Source: Aplectana chamaeleonis
Lineage: Eukaryota; Nematoda; Chromadorea; Rhabditida; Cosmocercidae
Assembly (NCBI GenBank): GCA_029168955.1
Contig: JAPDOI010001750.1
Coordinates: 62,001 to 126,000, forward strand
Direction: 5' to 3'
Length of the DNA stretch: 64,000 bases
The position numbers and the translations under genes were made by a program. The notes below the pieces were generated by a model that did not search any database, had not been told where the DNA came from, and saw only the letters and a program-made list of their open reading frames with translations. Shown piece after piece: positions 1 through 12,281 of the stretch (position 1 is its first letter; each line of letters begins with the position of its first letter).

Positions 1-744
1 AATAAGAGTTGTTCTGTTGGTAAGGACTTATCGCCGCTTTCTTTACATACGAGACTTTTTCAAAAGAAAACCATTAAAATATTGGGCCCAATTTTCCGCT
101 CGAATTATGCCCCTGAGAAATTGTGCGTCGTTCATCTACTGCGCCTCCTAAAAAAGATGCTTGCAGATCGAGGATGGATGCAAAATGTGTGAGGTCAGCG
201 AACCGCTTCAATATCGCGCTCTCCAATAGCGCACCTCTGATGGGACACTTCAGTGTGAAATGGGAAACCGCAAGAAAGGATATTTGAGAGCATGGCACAT
301 CAACATTCAGCCATGCATCTACTATACAAACGAAATGGTTGTGAGAACCAATGAGGAATCTCCAACTGGTGTCGTTGCATTTGTGTGACATATCATCGTG
401 ACTTCATGGCAGAGTCGAGAGGTTACTGATCCACGAGACAACTGCTGGGACATGAGAATTTTGAAACAAAAATGTAAATGAGGGTAGAAGTTTTTGGTGC
501 AAAAATGAAAAATCTCCACGCTACTATGAGAAAAATTCTGAACAGAATGGATAAAAATATTTGTTTTTTCAAAAATGTCGCTCCCAAATACATCGAAAAA
601 GCTTTTATCTACAAACGAACTCCTAATAGTCAGAGTGGCCATTCTGAACCAAATGTAGTTTTCTACGTAGAACCAATATTAGACGTAGAGTCCGAGCATG
701 CTCTTTGCAACTGTCTAAAATCACACTGGAAAAAGTTTTAGGCA
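1..744. other. No recognised feature
   Basis: Three short frames on both strands without support; no repeats identified. Confidence 0.35.
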
Positions 745-1077
745 TTTTGCAAAGCCTGGTGGCAAGGTAAGGCAAGGCGAGATAGGGCAATTGTTTAAGG
801 TGTTTCAAGGTTTTACTCACGGATTCTTCTCAAATTTGTATTCAAGAGTAACCTTTGAGGCTCAGCAAGAATCTCGGCTCCGCTTGTCGAAATTGTGAGG
901 TTTGCTCTAACTATAGGTTAAGTAGGTGCCATGCTTTCATTTAGGGGGCTAAACCCGCTCACATAATTCGAGAATTGACAAATGATAATCAAATTCGCAT
1001 TCAGCACACCGAATAACCCCCGAATACAAAATTTGAGACAAATCTGGGACTTTGGCCCAACTACCGTACACCCACCT

Positions 1078-3430
1078 TAAAGGCACTGTTCGCGACAAAC
1101 TTCATTCTCGAATTTTTCATGACAAACGCTTTTCGTGGCTCTCAGAAGCAGAACAGCGTTGAAGAAACGGCACGAAAAGCTACCCAGGAGCCACAAAACG
1201 GCTTAGAAAAGTGGGCAAACCCCGCCATTGTGGGCAAGCCCTGCCCTCTTTCCGCCCCTCGACGTGAACAAAGGAACACTCGAAATCGTGAGTTGAGCGA
1301 TGGTTTTCCATCAAAAGCCCCGTTCTTCCCTTCATTCTCAACTTCTCTCCCTCTACTCAGGTCAGCTCGCATACATTGGCTGCAAAAGACGGAAGTTACA
1401 AGCCTCGGACAACTCGTCCACAATTTTCCCTAGCTCATTTTTTGAGGGACCATAACTCCATTCCCAGAAGGTCTTGTACGATTCCAGAAGCATCATTGGA
1501 ATCAGAATGGGACCGGTTTTAAGATTCAATACCGCTCCTAGGATTTGGTCAGAAGGCGCGCGAGGTCGGGTTTTAGCGTCTTTTTCGTCTTTTTCTTATA
1601 ACTCGTTTTAAAATCAACTCTGAGCGAAACTATGGTTATATTCGTGATCCTGGTGTCAAGGGCTACCAAATGGTATAACCCTTGTTGGGGTTTCGCTTTG
1701 AACTAACGAAGTTTGACGGGCAGGGGATACGGTATATTACCATTTGATGGAGTAGGGGGGCTCGGCGTCCTGTGTCTGCGTCCTCGTGGCTCCCACCACA
1801 CCGTCTGCAACGCACTGGTCGTCTGCGGCCTCGCCGACTCGCGTGCTGCCTCTCCGCGTTGAGATTTTCGACGGTTCCCCCACCATCATTCCATTTGGTA
1901 TGAACCGTTGGGAAATCTCGCGGGTAAGCGGCAGGGATGGTGCCGCGTGCGGCGAAGGAACAGTTCGACGTTCCCCCCTCACAAAATTACCAGCTGTGAT
2001 TGTGATAACAATACGATACATAGCATTGTGCCGTATTGGTAAACTTCCCACGCAAATCCTTCAGCATTCCCCACCCCTATTCTCGAAAAATGTAAAGAGA
2101 AGACTCGTTTTCCGTTGGAACTGATGTTATATTTTGACTGTATAATCATCTGATGTTCAATCTATTTAGGCTTCGATAATTAGAATTATTTCTTGTAAGT
2201 TTATAACACTTTTATTTCGCTCGAGCATTGTGCACGATCATTGAGTCTCAAAAGCAGGTCTATGATTCCCTGCTGAAACAGTGAATATGTGAATTTATCC
2301 CGCTTTCTACACAGCTGAAGGCAGTGGACACGATGAATAATGGCTGTGCCCGTGGTGGGTTCTGACCGATTCTGGAGACACCATTGTGATCAGCCCGAAA
2401 TCCTCACAAAGCTAAGCAAGAAAACAGGAAAACGATTTTGAGGTTGGGCTGCGCCTTTAAGGTATCGTAGAATGTGTGTATTGTTTACATTTATCTAGTC
2501 CAATATGTATTCAACCCCATAAGGACAATATGTAGATTTAAAGACATGGAAGCCGAAAAGAAGTGGGTCCTGCGCGAATTCTACAGCTCCTGTTTGAAGT
2601 TCCTAGCTCGCACGCTACAGTTACTGCACGACTGACTCTCCGCAGGGTTTTTCAGTAATTGCGGACCCAGGTTATTATTTTTTGCGGGAATCTCGTTTTT
2701 GAGCGACGCCCCCCACACTGTAGTTATCAATAGTTATCAACGCTGTACAGAGGCCTTTGTACTCCTCCCATACACTAAATATCGTAAGTCACCTAGCTTG
2801 AATAGTGTATGAGTGTGCCACTGCACTGTGTTGTGAGAAAGAGCGCTCCAATGCGAAGCCGCGACGCAAGCGCCACCCACGGAGGCGAGGTATATTTACG
2901 TAACATACGTCGATTAGTGCCGGGCGCATTGGATAGTGAACGCACCCACGCCGATTGAGTTGCTGGTTGAGGGACCGGCTAAAATCAGCGCTGCTGACCT
3001 TGGTGGGATAGAAAGCTTGAGTAGGGGAGTGTGCAAGGCCGAACGTGTGCTGGGGAAAGGCAGCACGCGAGTCGGCAAGGCCACAGACGACCAGTGCGTT
3101 GCAGACTGTGCGGTGAGAGCCACTAGGACGCAGACGCAGGACGCCGAGCCCCCCTCCTCCATCAAATGGTAATATACAGTATACCCTGCCTGTCAAACTT
3201 CGTGAGTTCAGAACGAAACCCCAACAAGGCCTATACCATTTGGTAGCCCTTGACGCCAGGATCACGAATATCACCATAGTTTCGCTCAGAGTTGCTTTTG
3301 AAGTGAGTTATGAGAAAAAGACAAAAAAAACGCTAAAACCCGACCTCGCGCGCCTTCTGACCAAATCCTACGAGCGGTATTGTAGGTAAAAAAACAGAAA
3401 AGCGATTCTTATCGCGAACAGTGCATTTAA
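1078..3430 (+). mobile_element. Family A TIR element, split by a foldback insertion
   Basis: Starts TTAAAGGCACTGTTCGCGA and ends with the inverted TCGCGAACAGTGCATTTAA. The body (1078-1526 and 3385-3430) matches other family A copies (CTCGGACAACTCGTCCAC ... CATAACTCC ... TCTTGTACGATT). It is interrupted between TTTTAAGAT and AGGTAAAAAAACAG by the element at 1527-3382; the join restores the uninterrupted family sequence. Confidence 0.8.
1527..3382. mobile_element. Foldback element F1 with ~330-bp inverted ends
   Basis: Ends CAATACCGCTC ... GAGCGGTATTG followed by GGTCAGAAGGCGCGCGAGG. Arms at about 1527-1856 and 3054-3382 are inverted copies. A TA follows the right end and TT precedes the left, consistent with a degenerate TA target duplication. 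The interior holds unrelated pieces: 1914-2050 resembles the inverse of 11330-11450, and 2345-2463 is a family B terminus. No transposase frame was found; the open frames in the arms are shadows. Confidence 0.78.
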
Positions 3431-4614
3431 TCTACCGTAGTCTGACAAGATCCGATAAACAAACCTCAGATTCCTGCTCAGTACCTCAAATAACTCCCAG
3501 ACTAAAAATGTCTATCGTAGCACTCCGGAAATCGTCGAAAGCGCCCCAAAATAACCAACCTGCGGAGGATTTTTATCTATTTATTTATGCACGCAGAGGT
3601 GCACATAATTAAGCATCTTAAAATAGAAACAGTACAACCGGGTCATAGAAAAATTAAAAAAAAACCACAATTAAAGTGTTAAACAGAATGGAAACGTTAA
3701 AAACAACAACGAAAAAATAATTTGAAAACAAATAAAACACGCCTCGAAAAGATTCCACGGACGGAAACACAACTCGCTTCGCACAGAAAAAATACGTCAA
3801 CAAGCCTCATGGTACATCACTGAAGTTTTGAATAGAAATAATAAAAGAAGCACACGAGACGAATCACGTAATTTAACGGTTGTCGCGCTTTGCAAAAAGT
3901 TCAGAAACTTCAGATCAGAAGGAGATCCTCGCATTAGTTATTGGGAATTAGACGCGATCTGATTGTAGCATGGGTTTATGTCAAATCTGGAACATTTTCT
4001 GGAATTGCTTTCAGAGCCCATCTTATTGTTATAAATAAACGGCCAACCGAAAATCCGTCAAGCCAAAAACGGTATCAGTCTGTGCCGGAAAATAAGCCTA
4101 CACCGAAACGTTGCTCAGGGGTAGTTTTGAGCGCCGAACACAATTATGAGGTCCGTTTCCGGATTTTTCACTTGGAATGTACAGTAGGTACGGAAATCTA
4201 GCGAGAAACGTCTATAACTTTTTTTCAGAGTGATTTTAGGCAGCTACGAGGAGCATAATCGGTTTCTACGCCAAAAACGGTTTGGAATAGCTAGGCTGAA
4301 TAAAAATAGTTCCCTTGTTAGAGAAACATTCGACAACTCCCAAAAATCTAGGTTGAAAAAGGGGGAACTTGCTGAGAACTATGTACATAGAGTGGATGTA
4401 ATCTTGGCAGAGGTTTTATGTTGACCCAGGCACTTCGGTAGTGAGTAGAACGTACAATACGGTGACAAACGCATATTTACCACTTTTCAGCTCAAGGTGG
4501 ACACTGTGTAGGTCGAATAGTAGCTTCTTCCTTTGCGGGGAAAATTTGAACTTCTGTATACTTAGTGTTGGATTAACTATGTACGAGTACAATTTACTAG
4601 GACGTCTTAATTTA

Positions 4615-5097
4615 CTAAAGGCACAGTCCAACCTCAGAGGTAATTTTTGATATTTTGGTCCTGTCGCCGCCTATAGCAACCCTGCCTAGCGCGAAATATC
4701 AGTTCACTCAAATAAGCGGGAAAAAGCTAGGAAAAAGTCGGCCACGCCCCCTTGACAGAAAAAAAGTGGGTAACGCCCACCGCCAGGTTTCCGACTTCCA
4801 TAGGGAAGAGACGCGCGAATGATTTTATTCAAAACCCATGTTCTTCGATTTGTCTTCGGTGTGGCTTTATATTGTGGCCTGCTTCAGAACGATGGCTGCG
4901 GATAACGAGAAAATACAGGCTCGAGACAACTCGTCCGAGAACTCCTAGACGTTTAAAATCGAATTTTTGAGGATTCGTAACTCCCTTCGTAGGGAGTCCT
5001 GAGCGATTCTGAAAACACCAGTGTGATCAGCGTGAAATGTTCTCCAAGATAGAGAGAAAAACGAAAATTCGATTTCGAGGTTGGACTGTGTCTTTAA
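4615..5097 (+). mobile_element. Family B TIR element, copy B1
   Basis: Begins CTAAAGGCACAGTCCAACC and ends with the inverted GGTTGGACTGTGTCTTTAAG. The interior shares the CAACTCGTCC and CATAACTCC motifs of families A and C, so the families are related non-autonomous elements. Confidence 0.75.
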
Positions 5098-5194
5098 GAT
5101 GTCTTTCCCTCTCTGTAAACATGAGTAACGCTGCACTTGAAAATCACTATACAGGATATTCTGAACAAGTTACAGGCTCAATTAACAAAAAAAA

Positions 5195-5262
5195 TACAAT
5201 ATAGTCCGTAAGATTTGGTCAAAAGGCGCGCGCGCCCTATATTCAATCGCTTCATTAAAATT
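5195..5262. repeat. Isolated terminus of the foldback F family
   Basis: TACAATATAGTCCGTAAG then TTTGGTCAAAAGGCGCGC matches the outer ends of F1 and F2. No inverted partner was found nearby, so it is a solo end. Confidence 0.55.
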
Positions 5263-5696
5263 AATTGTTTTAAATAATCTGAAAAAATAAGATTCCGGGA
5301 AGAGCTACCTGACACCTTAATGATTGCTGGTATTAGAGGTACTGTTTACGGCATAAAACATATTTTAGTTTTCGATGTTTTGTGTGCCGTGTTTCTCTGG
5401 GCCGAATTCCCGTCCGCAGTTGCGTTTCGACACGCTTTGCGGCCTGACGCGCTCGAGTCAATCGAGTTTCTTGGACCACAGTCGACTCGATCTGGCTGTT
5501 TTGTGCAGTTTTCTCCAATTTTGCTTAGTTTCCGGTTTCCGAAACCCACCTAGAATCAACAGATCGGCGGCTGCGGCGCTGGAGACTCTTCCGACGCGTA
5601 TGCGTGCGGCCGGTAGAGACGCAATTGCGGACCGAAATAGAGAAGCAGAGTAGGTAAGACCACGAAAAAGAGGTTAATGGGGGGGGGAATTCCCAT

Positions 5697-6175
5697 TAAA
5701 GGCACAGTCCAAGCTCGTGGGTAAAATTTGATATTATGGTCCGGACGTCCTGTGTAGCAAACCTGCCAAGCGCGAAATCTCAACTCTTCAAAATAAGCGA
5801 GAAAAATCGAGCACCCTCTCTCCCCGCCCCCGGAATCAGCACACATTCGCTCCACCCACTTCGGAGTTGCCAATCTCAATAGGGACGAGAAGCGAAGTGG
5901 AATCTACTCAAAATCTATGTTCTTCCATTTGTTATCGGCCTAACTTCATAATGTGGTTTGCTCCGGCGCGATGACTACGAATGACGAGGAAAAACAGGAC
6001 CGTGACAACTCGTCCACGAAATTCTCATAGTCCGAATTCACGATTATTGAGGGGCTATAACTCCGTTCGTAGTGGGTTCTGAGTAATTTTAAAGACACCA
6101 CTGTGATCAGTCCGACATTCTCTGCAAGATAAGCTTTAAACTGGAAAACGATTTTGAGGTTGGACTGTACCTTTG
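5697..6175 (+). mobile_element. Family B TIR element, copy B2
   Basis: TTAAAGGCACAGTCCAAG at the left and GGTTGGACTGTACCTTTGAA at the right. The right end directly abuts family A copy A2 through one shared CTTTGAAGG. Confidence 0.75.
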
Positions 6176-6647
6176 AAGGCAGTGTCCACGATAAAAACCA
6201 TGTCTGATTTATTTGTGGAGATCGGCAGCTGCGGTGCCTAGCGCAACCCACACGTTGAAAAAACTAAGAAAAATGAGCTAGGAACGGTCCCCTACGGCCC
6301 CAAAGTTGGACGCTCGTCAGCTTGTCACACCCCAGATCCACGCCCACCGACGTTAACAAATGAATGCTGGAGATTGTGAGATTAGCGATGGTTTCCGATC
6401 AATAGCCTACTTCTTCCCTTCATTCTCAACTTCTCTCTTTACTCAGGCCAGCTCGCATATATCGGCTGCAAAAGACGGAAGTTACAAGCCTCGGACAACT
6501 CGTCCACCATGCTTCCCTAGCTCAATTTTTGAGGGACCATAACTCCGTTCCTAGAAGGTCTTGTACGATTTCAGAGACATCATGGGAATCAGCATGGGAC
6601 CGTCTTTAAGATAAGCGGAGATTTTTATAGTGAACATTGCCTTTGAA
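6172..6647 (+). mobile_element. Family A TIR element, copy A2
   Basis: TTGAAGGCAGTGTCCACGAT at the left, ATAGTGAACATTGCCTTTGA at the right, with the full family A body between. Confidence 0.75.
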
Positions 6648-6779
6648 CTCTCAGAATCCGAGAAAAACTGTTCGAAAAATCTCTGTAATATTAATTACGC
6701 CTGACCGGGGGAGTACAGATAAAGCGTTAAACCTAGGCTCGACAATACTTTTGCGCTTTTGACTTATTAGGCTAGTGAT

Positions 6780-7090
6780 TTTGTCTTCTGCTTTTTGCAC
6801 CAAAAACTTTTCAAAAATAAGATAGACCAATGCTTATGTATGGCTTTTAGAATCTTACTCGTGAAAAAGTTATCGAAATTCGGCAACTGTTCCTCCGGTG
6901 AAACGAACGCAGGACAACTATTATATTATGTGAGCGGGATCATCCAATGGGTCGGCTCGTCCACAAGATTTTCACCCACTTCCTGGTCGTTTTTTTCGTA
7001 CATCTGTACTTCTTCTTCCTAGAGCGGACCAAAGCTTACGTTTGTAAGGAAAAACAGACAATTTTTTTTGATCGCGAAGACTACATTCAA
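6780..7090 (+). repeat. Dispersed repeat E
   Basis: GCAGGACAACT ... TTTCACCCA(C/T)TTCCTGG ... GACC(C)AAAGCTT(A/G)CGTTT recurs at 11820-12090 and in part, inverted, at 21890-22010 and 46080-46250. No coding potential was seen. Confidence 0.6.
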
Positions 7091-8091
7091 ATTCAAACCG
7101 AAAAGTTTGAACTAAATTTCTAAGTGTGCCATACAGTGTATAGCCCATGGCAAAGAAAAAATGCGGTTGTGCGGTTGCGTATTTCCACTAAGCATGCTGT
7201 AGGTTACAGCATAACTGACGACAATTTTTCAATTTTTCCCTGAATTCTGCAGGGAAAACACGGGAAACGTTTAGAAACGGTAAGATCTCATTCCCCTACC
7301 ACATATTGCCGATACATCTGATCCCTCTATCATGGATATATGCGGGAATAACACAAAAAAATTGGAAAATCACAAATAATGGAAGTAACAGTGGGACTTT
7401 TTTTGCACAAGAGAAGAAAAAAGTGCGTTGTCGGCCCTCTTCTATGATTTATGGGGCAGTTGGGATCTAGCAAAAGAAGCAAGATTGGTCAGCGGAAGGG
7501 GAATTACTCGAAAGATTACAATATGTACACATATGGATGTTGAAGGTCGATCATCATGGGAAATTTGATCACGTATTGGCTGGGTATTTTGCACAGCAGG
7601 AGAGTGAAGGCTGTTAGTACATAGATTGGCGGCAACCTCAAATTACCTAATTATTGCACCCATCGACTGGACGGGTTTATGCAAATAGGGTTTAGGGCAA
7701 CCATGTATTACGCGAAATCGTGGGTTAGCAGGTTCTGATGCTATAAATAGGTGAATTTATAGATTGGAGCGTGGTTCTTGTTGAAAAAAAAATCCCTGTG
7801 TTCGCCCCATTTAAAATTGCGGCGGAATTGATCTGTTATGCTGTTTACGTTTCGCTTCTTTTCAGGTGCATAACCGCTAATCTAGTCAATTCACTACATT
7901 TGCCTTTTTTTTCATAATTTCAGCTTATCCTGCGCGGAATCGTTACCTAAAAAATTCCACGCCAAAAATGAAAAAAATTTTCCTGACTTTTTTGACGTTT
8001 AATTCCTTCTAATTCTGACATTGCCAAATCACTACCTTAGCCAGGAAGCATAATTTTCAATCGGACAGATTTTGATTATGGGGTCTATTCA

Positions 8092-8580
8092 TTTAAGACA
8101 GTGCTCACGATTAAAAATGTCTTTCAGTTTCCACTAGAAGCGGGTAGTGGAGGGGCATACTGTAAAGGTCGAAAGAACGCATGAAACGGAGCCTGGAAGA
8201 GCCCCAAAAGAGCCCGAAGTTGCCGAACTGAGGACAAGGCAAACCCCAGAAGCGCGATTCCCGCCCTTCGACGTTAGCAAATGAAAACTCGAGATTGTAA
8301 GACGAGCTATGGTTTCCGATCATTAACCCCGTTCTTCCATTCACTCTCAACTTCTCCCTTTTTACTCAGATCAGCTCGCATACATCGGCTGCAAATAACC
8401 GAAGTTAAAGCCTCGGACAAGTCGTCCATCATGTTTCCTTAGTTCAATTTTTGAGGGGCCATAACTCCGTTCCAGAAGGTCTTGTACGATTCCAGAGACT
8501 TCATTGGAATCTGCATGGAGCCACTTTTAAGATAGGCAAGAAAACAGAAAAACGATTTTTTCATGAACTCTGCTTTCAAG
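8092..8580 (+). mobile_element. Family A TIR element, copy A3
   Basis: TTTAAGACAGTGCTCACGAT at the left and CATGAACTCTGCTTTCAAG at the right, divergent family A body. Confidence 0.7.
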
Positions 8581-8673
8581 TAGTTCGTTAGGTGACATAA
8601 TGTTCTTGTTTGTTGTCGTTGTAGAGGGATAATAAAGGTTCACGTTGTACTGCTAAACCAGATTACATGGTTA

Positions 8674-9026
8674 AGGCGCTATTCATACTACTTAACGCCA
8701 GCGCGGCACGCGCGTGCCGCGCTGGCGTGGCGTTTGAGTATGATGGCTTGACGCGGCGTCAAGCCCGCCCGCTCCGCCATGGCGTCGCTGCCGCAGCATT
8801 CATACTGCCATACGGAACGCCTTGGCGTTTTTATTCAATGATATTATTTATCGATCGTCTCATTCATTCCAGCTTCACCGCTCCGCCATGGCGTCGCCGC
8901 TAGAGTATTCATAGTCTCCGCAAGCGCGGCACGCGCGTCACGCGCGTAGGAAGTATTCATACACAAACGCACCGTCAGCGCGGCACGCGCGTGCCGCTCT
9001 GGCGTTGAGTAGTATGCATAGCGCCT
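8674..9026. mobile_element. MITE with ~55-bp TIRs and TA target duplication
   Basis: Left AGGCGCTATTCATACTACTT and right inverted AGGCGCTATGCATACTACTC continue to match for about 55 bp, through the self-complementary GCGCGGCACGCGCGTGCCGC. TA flanks both ends. The interior has CCATGGCG and GCGTCACGCG palindromes. 353 bp, non-coding. Confidence 0.82.
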
Positions 9027-9871
9027 TAGTCGAATCCAAACCTTCTCTACGGCATGCATCGAGTTAATATAAAGATAGAAAATTCCCTACCAAACTTTTT
9101 TAAATGCATATTGATTCAGGTAAAAAGAAGGTTATACTGTGATGGGACCGATGGAGAAGTGCACTGGTGGAGAAATGGTAAGCGAGCACTGTGGCAGGCG
9201 TGGACAATGAGCGAAAACATTTCTCCACAGATGCGTCCATTAAAGGAATCAGCAGTCAGTACATTATCGATGCACATTAGGCACAGTACATTAAAACAAC
9301 TATGTAACTAAGCGTTAGCTAAACTTTCGTACGCAATGGAGGCCGCTCACTATTTCGTCTCCAGCTCGCTAATTTTTCTCCAGCTTACTTTTCTCCAGCT
9401 TACTACAGTGCGTTTTAAAACTATAAAAACACCCTATTTTTTTGAAATTCTCGAACCCACAATTCGTATGGAGAAGAACCTAGTACAGTATTCGAGCACA
9501 CTTCCTACACATATAATCACAACATTCCGTCTTGTTTCTGTTATAAATATTTTATGGAGCTTTTTTTTGCTGTTTCAAAACTATAAAGGCACTAAAGAAA
9601 CAGTTGTTGTTTTTCTGATATCGTCAGAGTCACTCGCCCTATTTTTACTGAAGCATGTATTATTCCTATTGACTGCAGTTTACCGTGAAATCTCAGGCAA
9701 GCCATCGCTCCGAGCGGGACCGGCTCCCCCCAATTATGACGTCATCGCCCGGACAGCGGCCGAGGGGCCAACTGGCACAGCGGTCCCTGTCCAGTGCCAG
9801 CTCGCCCCTCGGTCGCTCTCCGGTCGCTCTCGGAGCCACAGCGGTGCCATCGCTAGAGCTAGAGAGACGCG

Positions 9872-9934
9872 GGATTGGTTGTTCTTTGAGTGATAGCTTG
9901 CGAGCCACGTTATCACTCAAAGAACAACCAATCC
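9872..9934. repeat. Perfect 24-bp hairpin
   Basis: GGATTGGTTGTTCTTTGAG plus TGATA is repeated exactly inverted after a 15-nt loop. It lies 7 bases upstream of the TATA box at 9941. Confidence 0.85.
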
Positions 9935-9940
9935 TGCGGG

Positions 9941-9947
9941 TATAAAA
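9941..9947 (+). promoter_or_regulatory. TATA box (TATAAAA)
   Basis: Context CGGGTATAAAAGACGG is a consensus-grade TATA box within the GC-rich element at 9690-10427. No open coding frame follows closely, so it may drive an element transcript. Confidence 0.45.
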
Positions 9948-11106
9948 GACGGCTCGCCTCGTGTAGACGGGTAGTTGGCCTTTCGAGGCCATTCTTGAGA
10001 GGTGACCTCGGATCACTCTCAGGATGACAATATTTGGCGGCCGAGGGTATCCCTCATGTCCCGCGGTGGGGAAAACTTCCTCATTGCGGACCATGCTGAG
10101 ATGGTATCCTTGTTGCGGCCTGTGGCAGGAAAAACCTCCTGACCCGAAGGCTGTAACAGGTACCTTATCCTCTTAACAGGCCTAATCCTCTCCAGAAGAG
10201 GCGGAAATAAGAAGAAATAGCAATTAGGAAATTTTTGAAAATCGCCCGAACAGAGACCGCAGTGCCAGTCGGGACCGAAGATCGCTCCGAGCGGTACTGC
10301 TGTGGCCCGGAGAGCGGCTGCTGTGGCCCGAGTAGATGGCTAATTTTCGCTCGGAGCGGAGAGGCAGCGCCGCTTGAGTAGCTCTCCGGTACCGCTCGGA
10401 GCGATGGTTTGCCTGAGATAGTGCTCCCTACCGAAGATTGAGATCGTGTGAATGAGTTGCAAGAAGCTGGACACTCCACTGAAGAAAGCGCTGCATAATC
10501 AAGGTTTTCCATTGATCGTATCGGCACACTTGTATGTTCTCAGGCTACATGTAGGATCAAGAATTCCAGAGGAATACCGAGAATGCTGAATTCAGGGCAA
10601 AATCGGCGGATATGTTGACAGTTTTTGTCGCGGACGGAGGGAGACCGGCCTGTCTTAGCGACCGTTTGGATTCCCGGGTCTCCTCGTCACGGACTACATG
10701 GGCGGTGTTGTGTGTCTTCCGGCTAACAATTGCCCTCCGGTACAATCCCCTTTCGGGAAAGATACCATCTATGTGGGGATCACCTGACAGGCTACCGTGT
10801 GAACACTGAGACAAATACCTGCCCGCGTATTAGCGCATTACGTAACACAGCACACGGATATGAATTTTGACCCTTTTATCCTTCTGGCACCAATACCTAA
10901 GGTATCTACTGGGTTCGCCTTTAACATACACTTAAGGTTCCAATTGGCTCAGTTCCTCCAGCGCGTAGTATATAGCGTAGTCTACCACAGCGTAATATAT
11001 GTAGTGTGGTATGTGGTGGCGTATTATCGCACCACCTCTCCCACTAGACAACCGCACATCCATGCGATGACTAATATTAGAAGCCGATGTGCTCCACTAA
11101 CCTCCA

Positions 11107-11484
11107 GGGGTGGTATGCTCCAAGAAAAGTGCGGAGAATTCAAGGGAAATCAACTCCCCCAGCACGCCATTTCAATACAAAACGTGCGCTCCACGACCAA
11201 CCCCCGCTTCCCTTGAACTCCCTCGCGTCCAACGGAAATTTTATCGTCAAGCGGCGAAATTCCGGTCGCTTCGCGGCCAAATCGGCAACTTTTTGTAGAA
11301 TTGCGGGGAAATTTCGTGGGGGAGTTTTGTCGATACGAAACAATGCTATGCATTGCATTGCTATCACTGGCACAGCTGTTAACGTTTCTATGGTGAAGGT
11401 CAGACTGTTCCCTCTCCGCGCGCGGTATCATCCCTGCCGCTCCCCCCGAGATCCCTCCGCCATTCCCTTGGAGCATACCACCCC
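11107..11484. mobile_element. TIR element with GGGGTGGTATGCTCCAAG ends
   Basis: Perfect 18-bp inverted termini at 11107-11124 and 11467-11484. The interior 11330-11450 is related to the inverse of 1914-2050. Overlapping open frames on both strands are attributable to the GC-rich repeat. Confidence 0.7.
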
Positions 11485-12281
11485 AGGCCGCTCGACCAAA
11501 GTCGAGCCGGCGCCCGCATGCCGGCTTTCTCAACAGCAACGACTGCTGGAGTACGGAGCCCACGTTTCCGGGGTCTCCCGGAAGGCCATCACTGCCGAAG
11601 CAGTGCAGTACCAATGGGCACTGTAGACCAACGCCATCCGGCGCTGGGCAGACCGCTGAACCGAGGACATCCGTCTTGTATAGGCAGCGCGGATCAAGGG
11701 GGCGAGGCAACGCGGTGTGTTCTAGTGTGTTTTGTGCACGCCTGCTGGTGTGTTTTGTGCATCGCATACAAAACGTCAAACCAAACGTCGCGAATGGTTT
11801 GATATTCGGAATTTTTTAGGTGAGTGACTTCTTTGTTTTCTGTTTCTTATATCAAAAACTATCGAAATGCACTGCGGCCATACCCCTAAACTCGTCCTCT
11901 GTCCCTAACGCAGGACAACTGTTACATGACATGGGCGGGGTGTTCCAATTAGTTAATTAGACCACGAGGTTTCACCCATTTCCTGGACGTTTTCCGTCGC
12001 TCTTCTTTACTTACTCTTCTTAGAAGGACCCAAAGCTTGCGTTTCTGCAAAAAAAACGGACAGCTCTTTAATCGTCTATACTGCCTTTGAAAATTTGGTA
12101 ACAGGCATATATATTTACATGTTCTACATGTGTATTGTATATGTATATGGAAAGCACGTTGAGAGAGTCATGTGAACAGAAACAGCTGCTGCTGAAACGA
12201 TAAAGCAGCAGTTAACAATTTTGAGAAATTTCTAGCAGATGTTGCGGAAGAAAATGAACACATCTGTCAGGAATCAATTTA

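Larger units (their letters stand above)
9690..10427. mobile_element. Element with CTCCGAGCGG inverted ends, possible LTR remnant
   Basis: ATCTCAGGCAAGCCATCGCT near the left end is inverted near the right end (AGCGATGGTTTGCCTGAGAT). Multiple CGCTCCGAGCGG and CGGAGAGCG motifs occur. It contains a 24-bp hairpin and a TATA box. A TGGCGGCCGAGGGT at about 10037 could be a tRNA primer-binding site after an LTR ending near 10027; this is weak. Confidence 0.5.

Noticed and set aside
9336..9893. 185-codon frame on the plus strand
   Set aside because: Hydrophobic AT-rich reading that runs into the GC-rich inverted element; no domain, splice or family support.
11087..11779. Overlapping 179- and 209-codon frames on opposite strands
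   Set aside because: Both cover the same GC-rich TIR element and neighbours; no domain on either strand.
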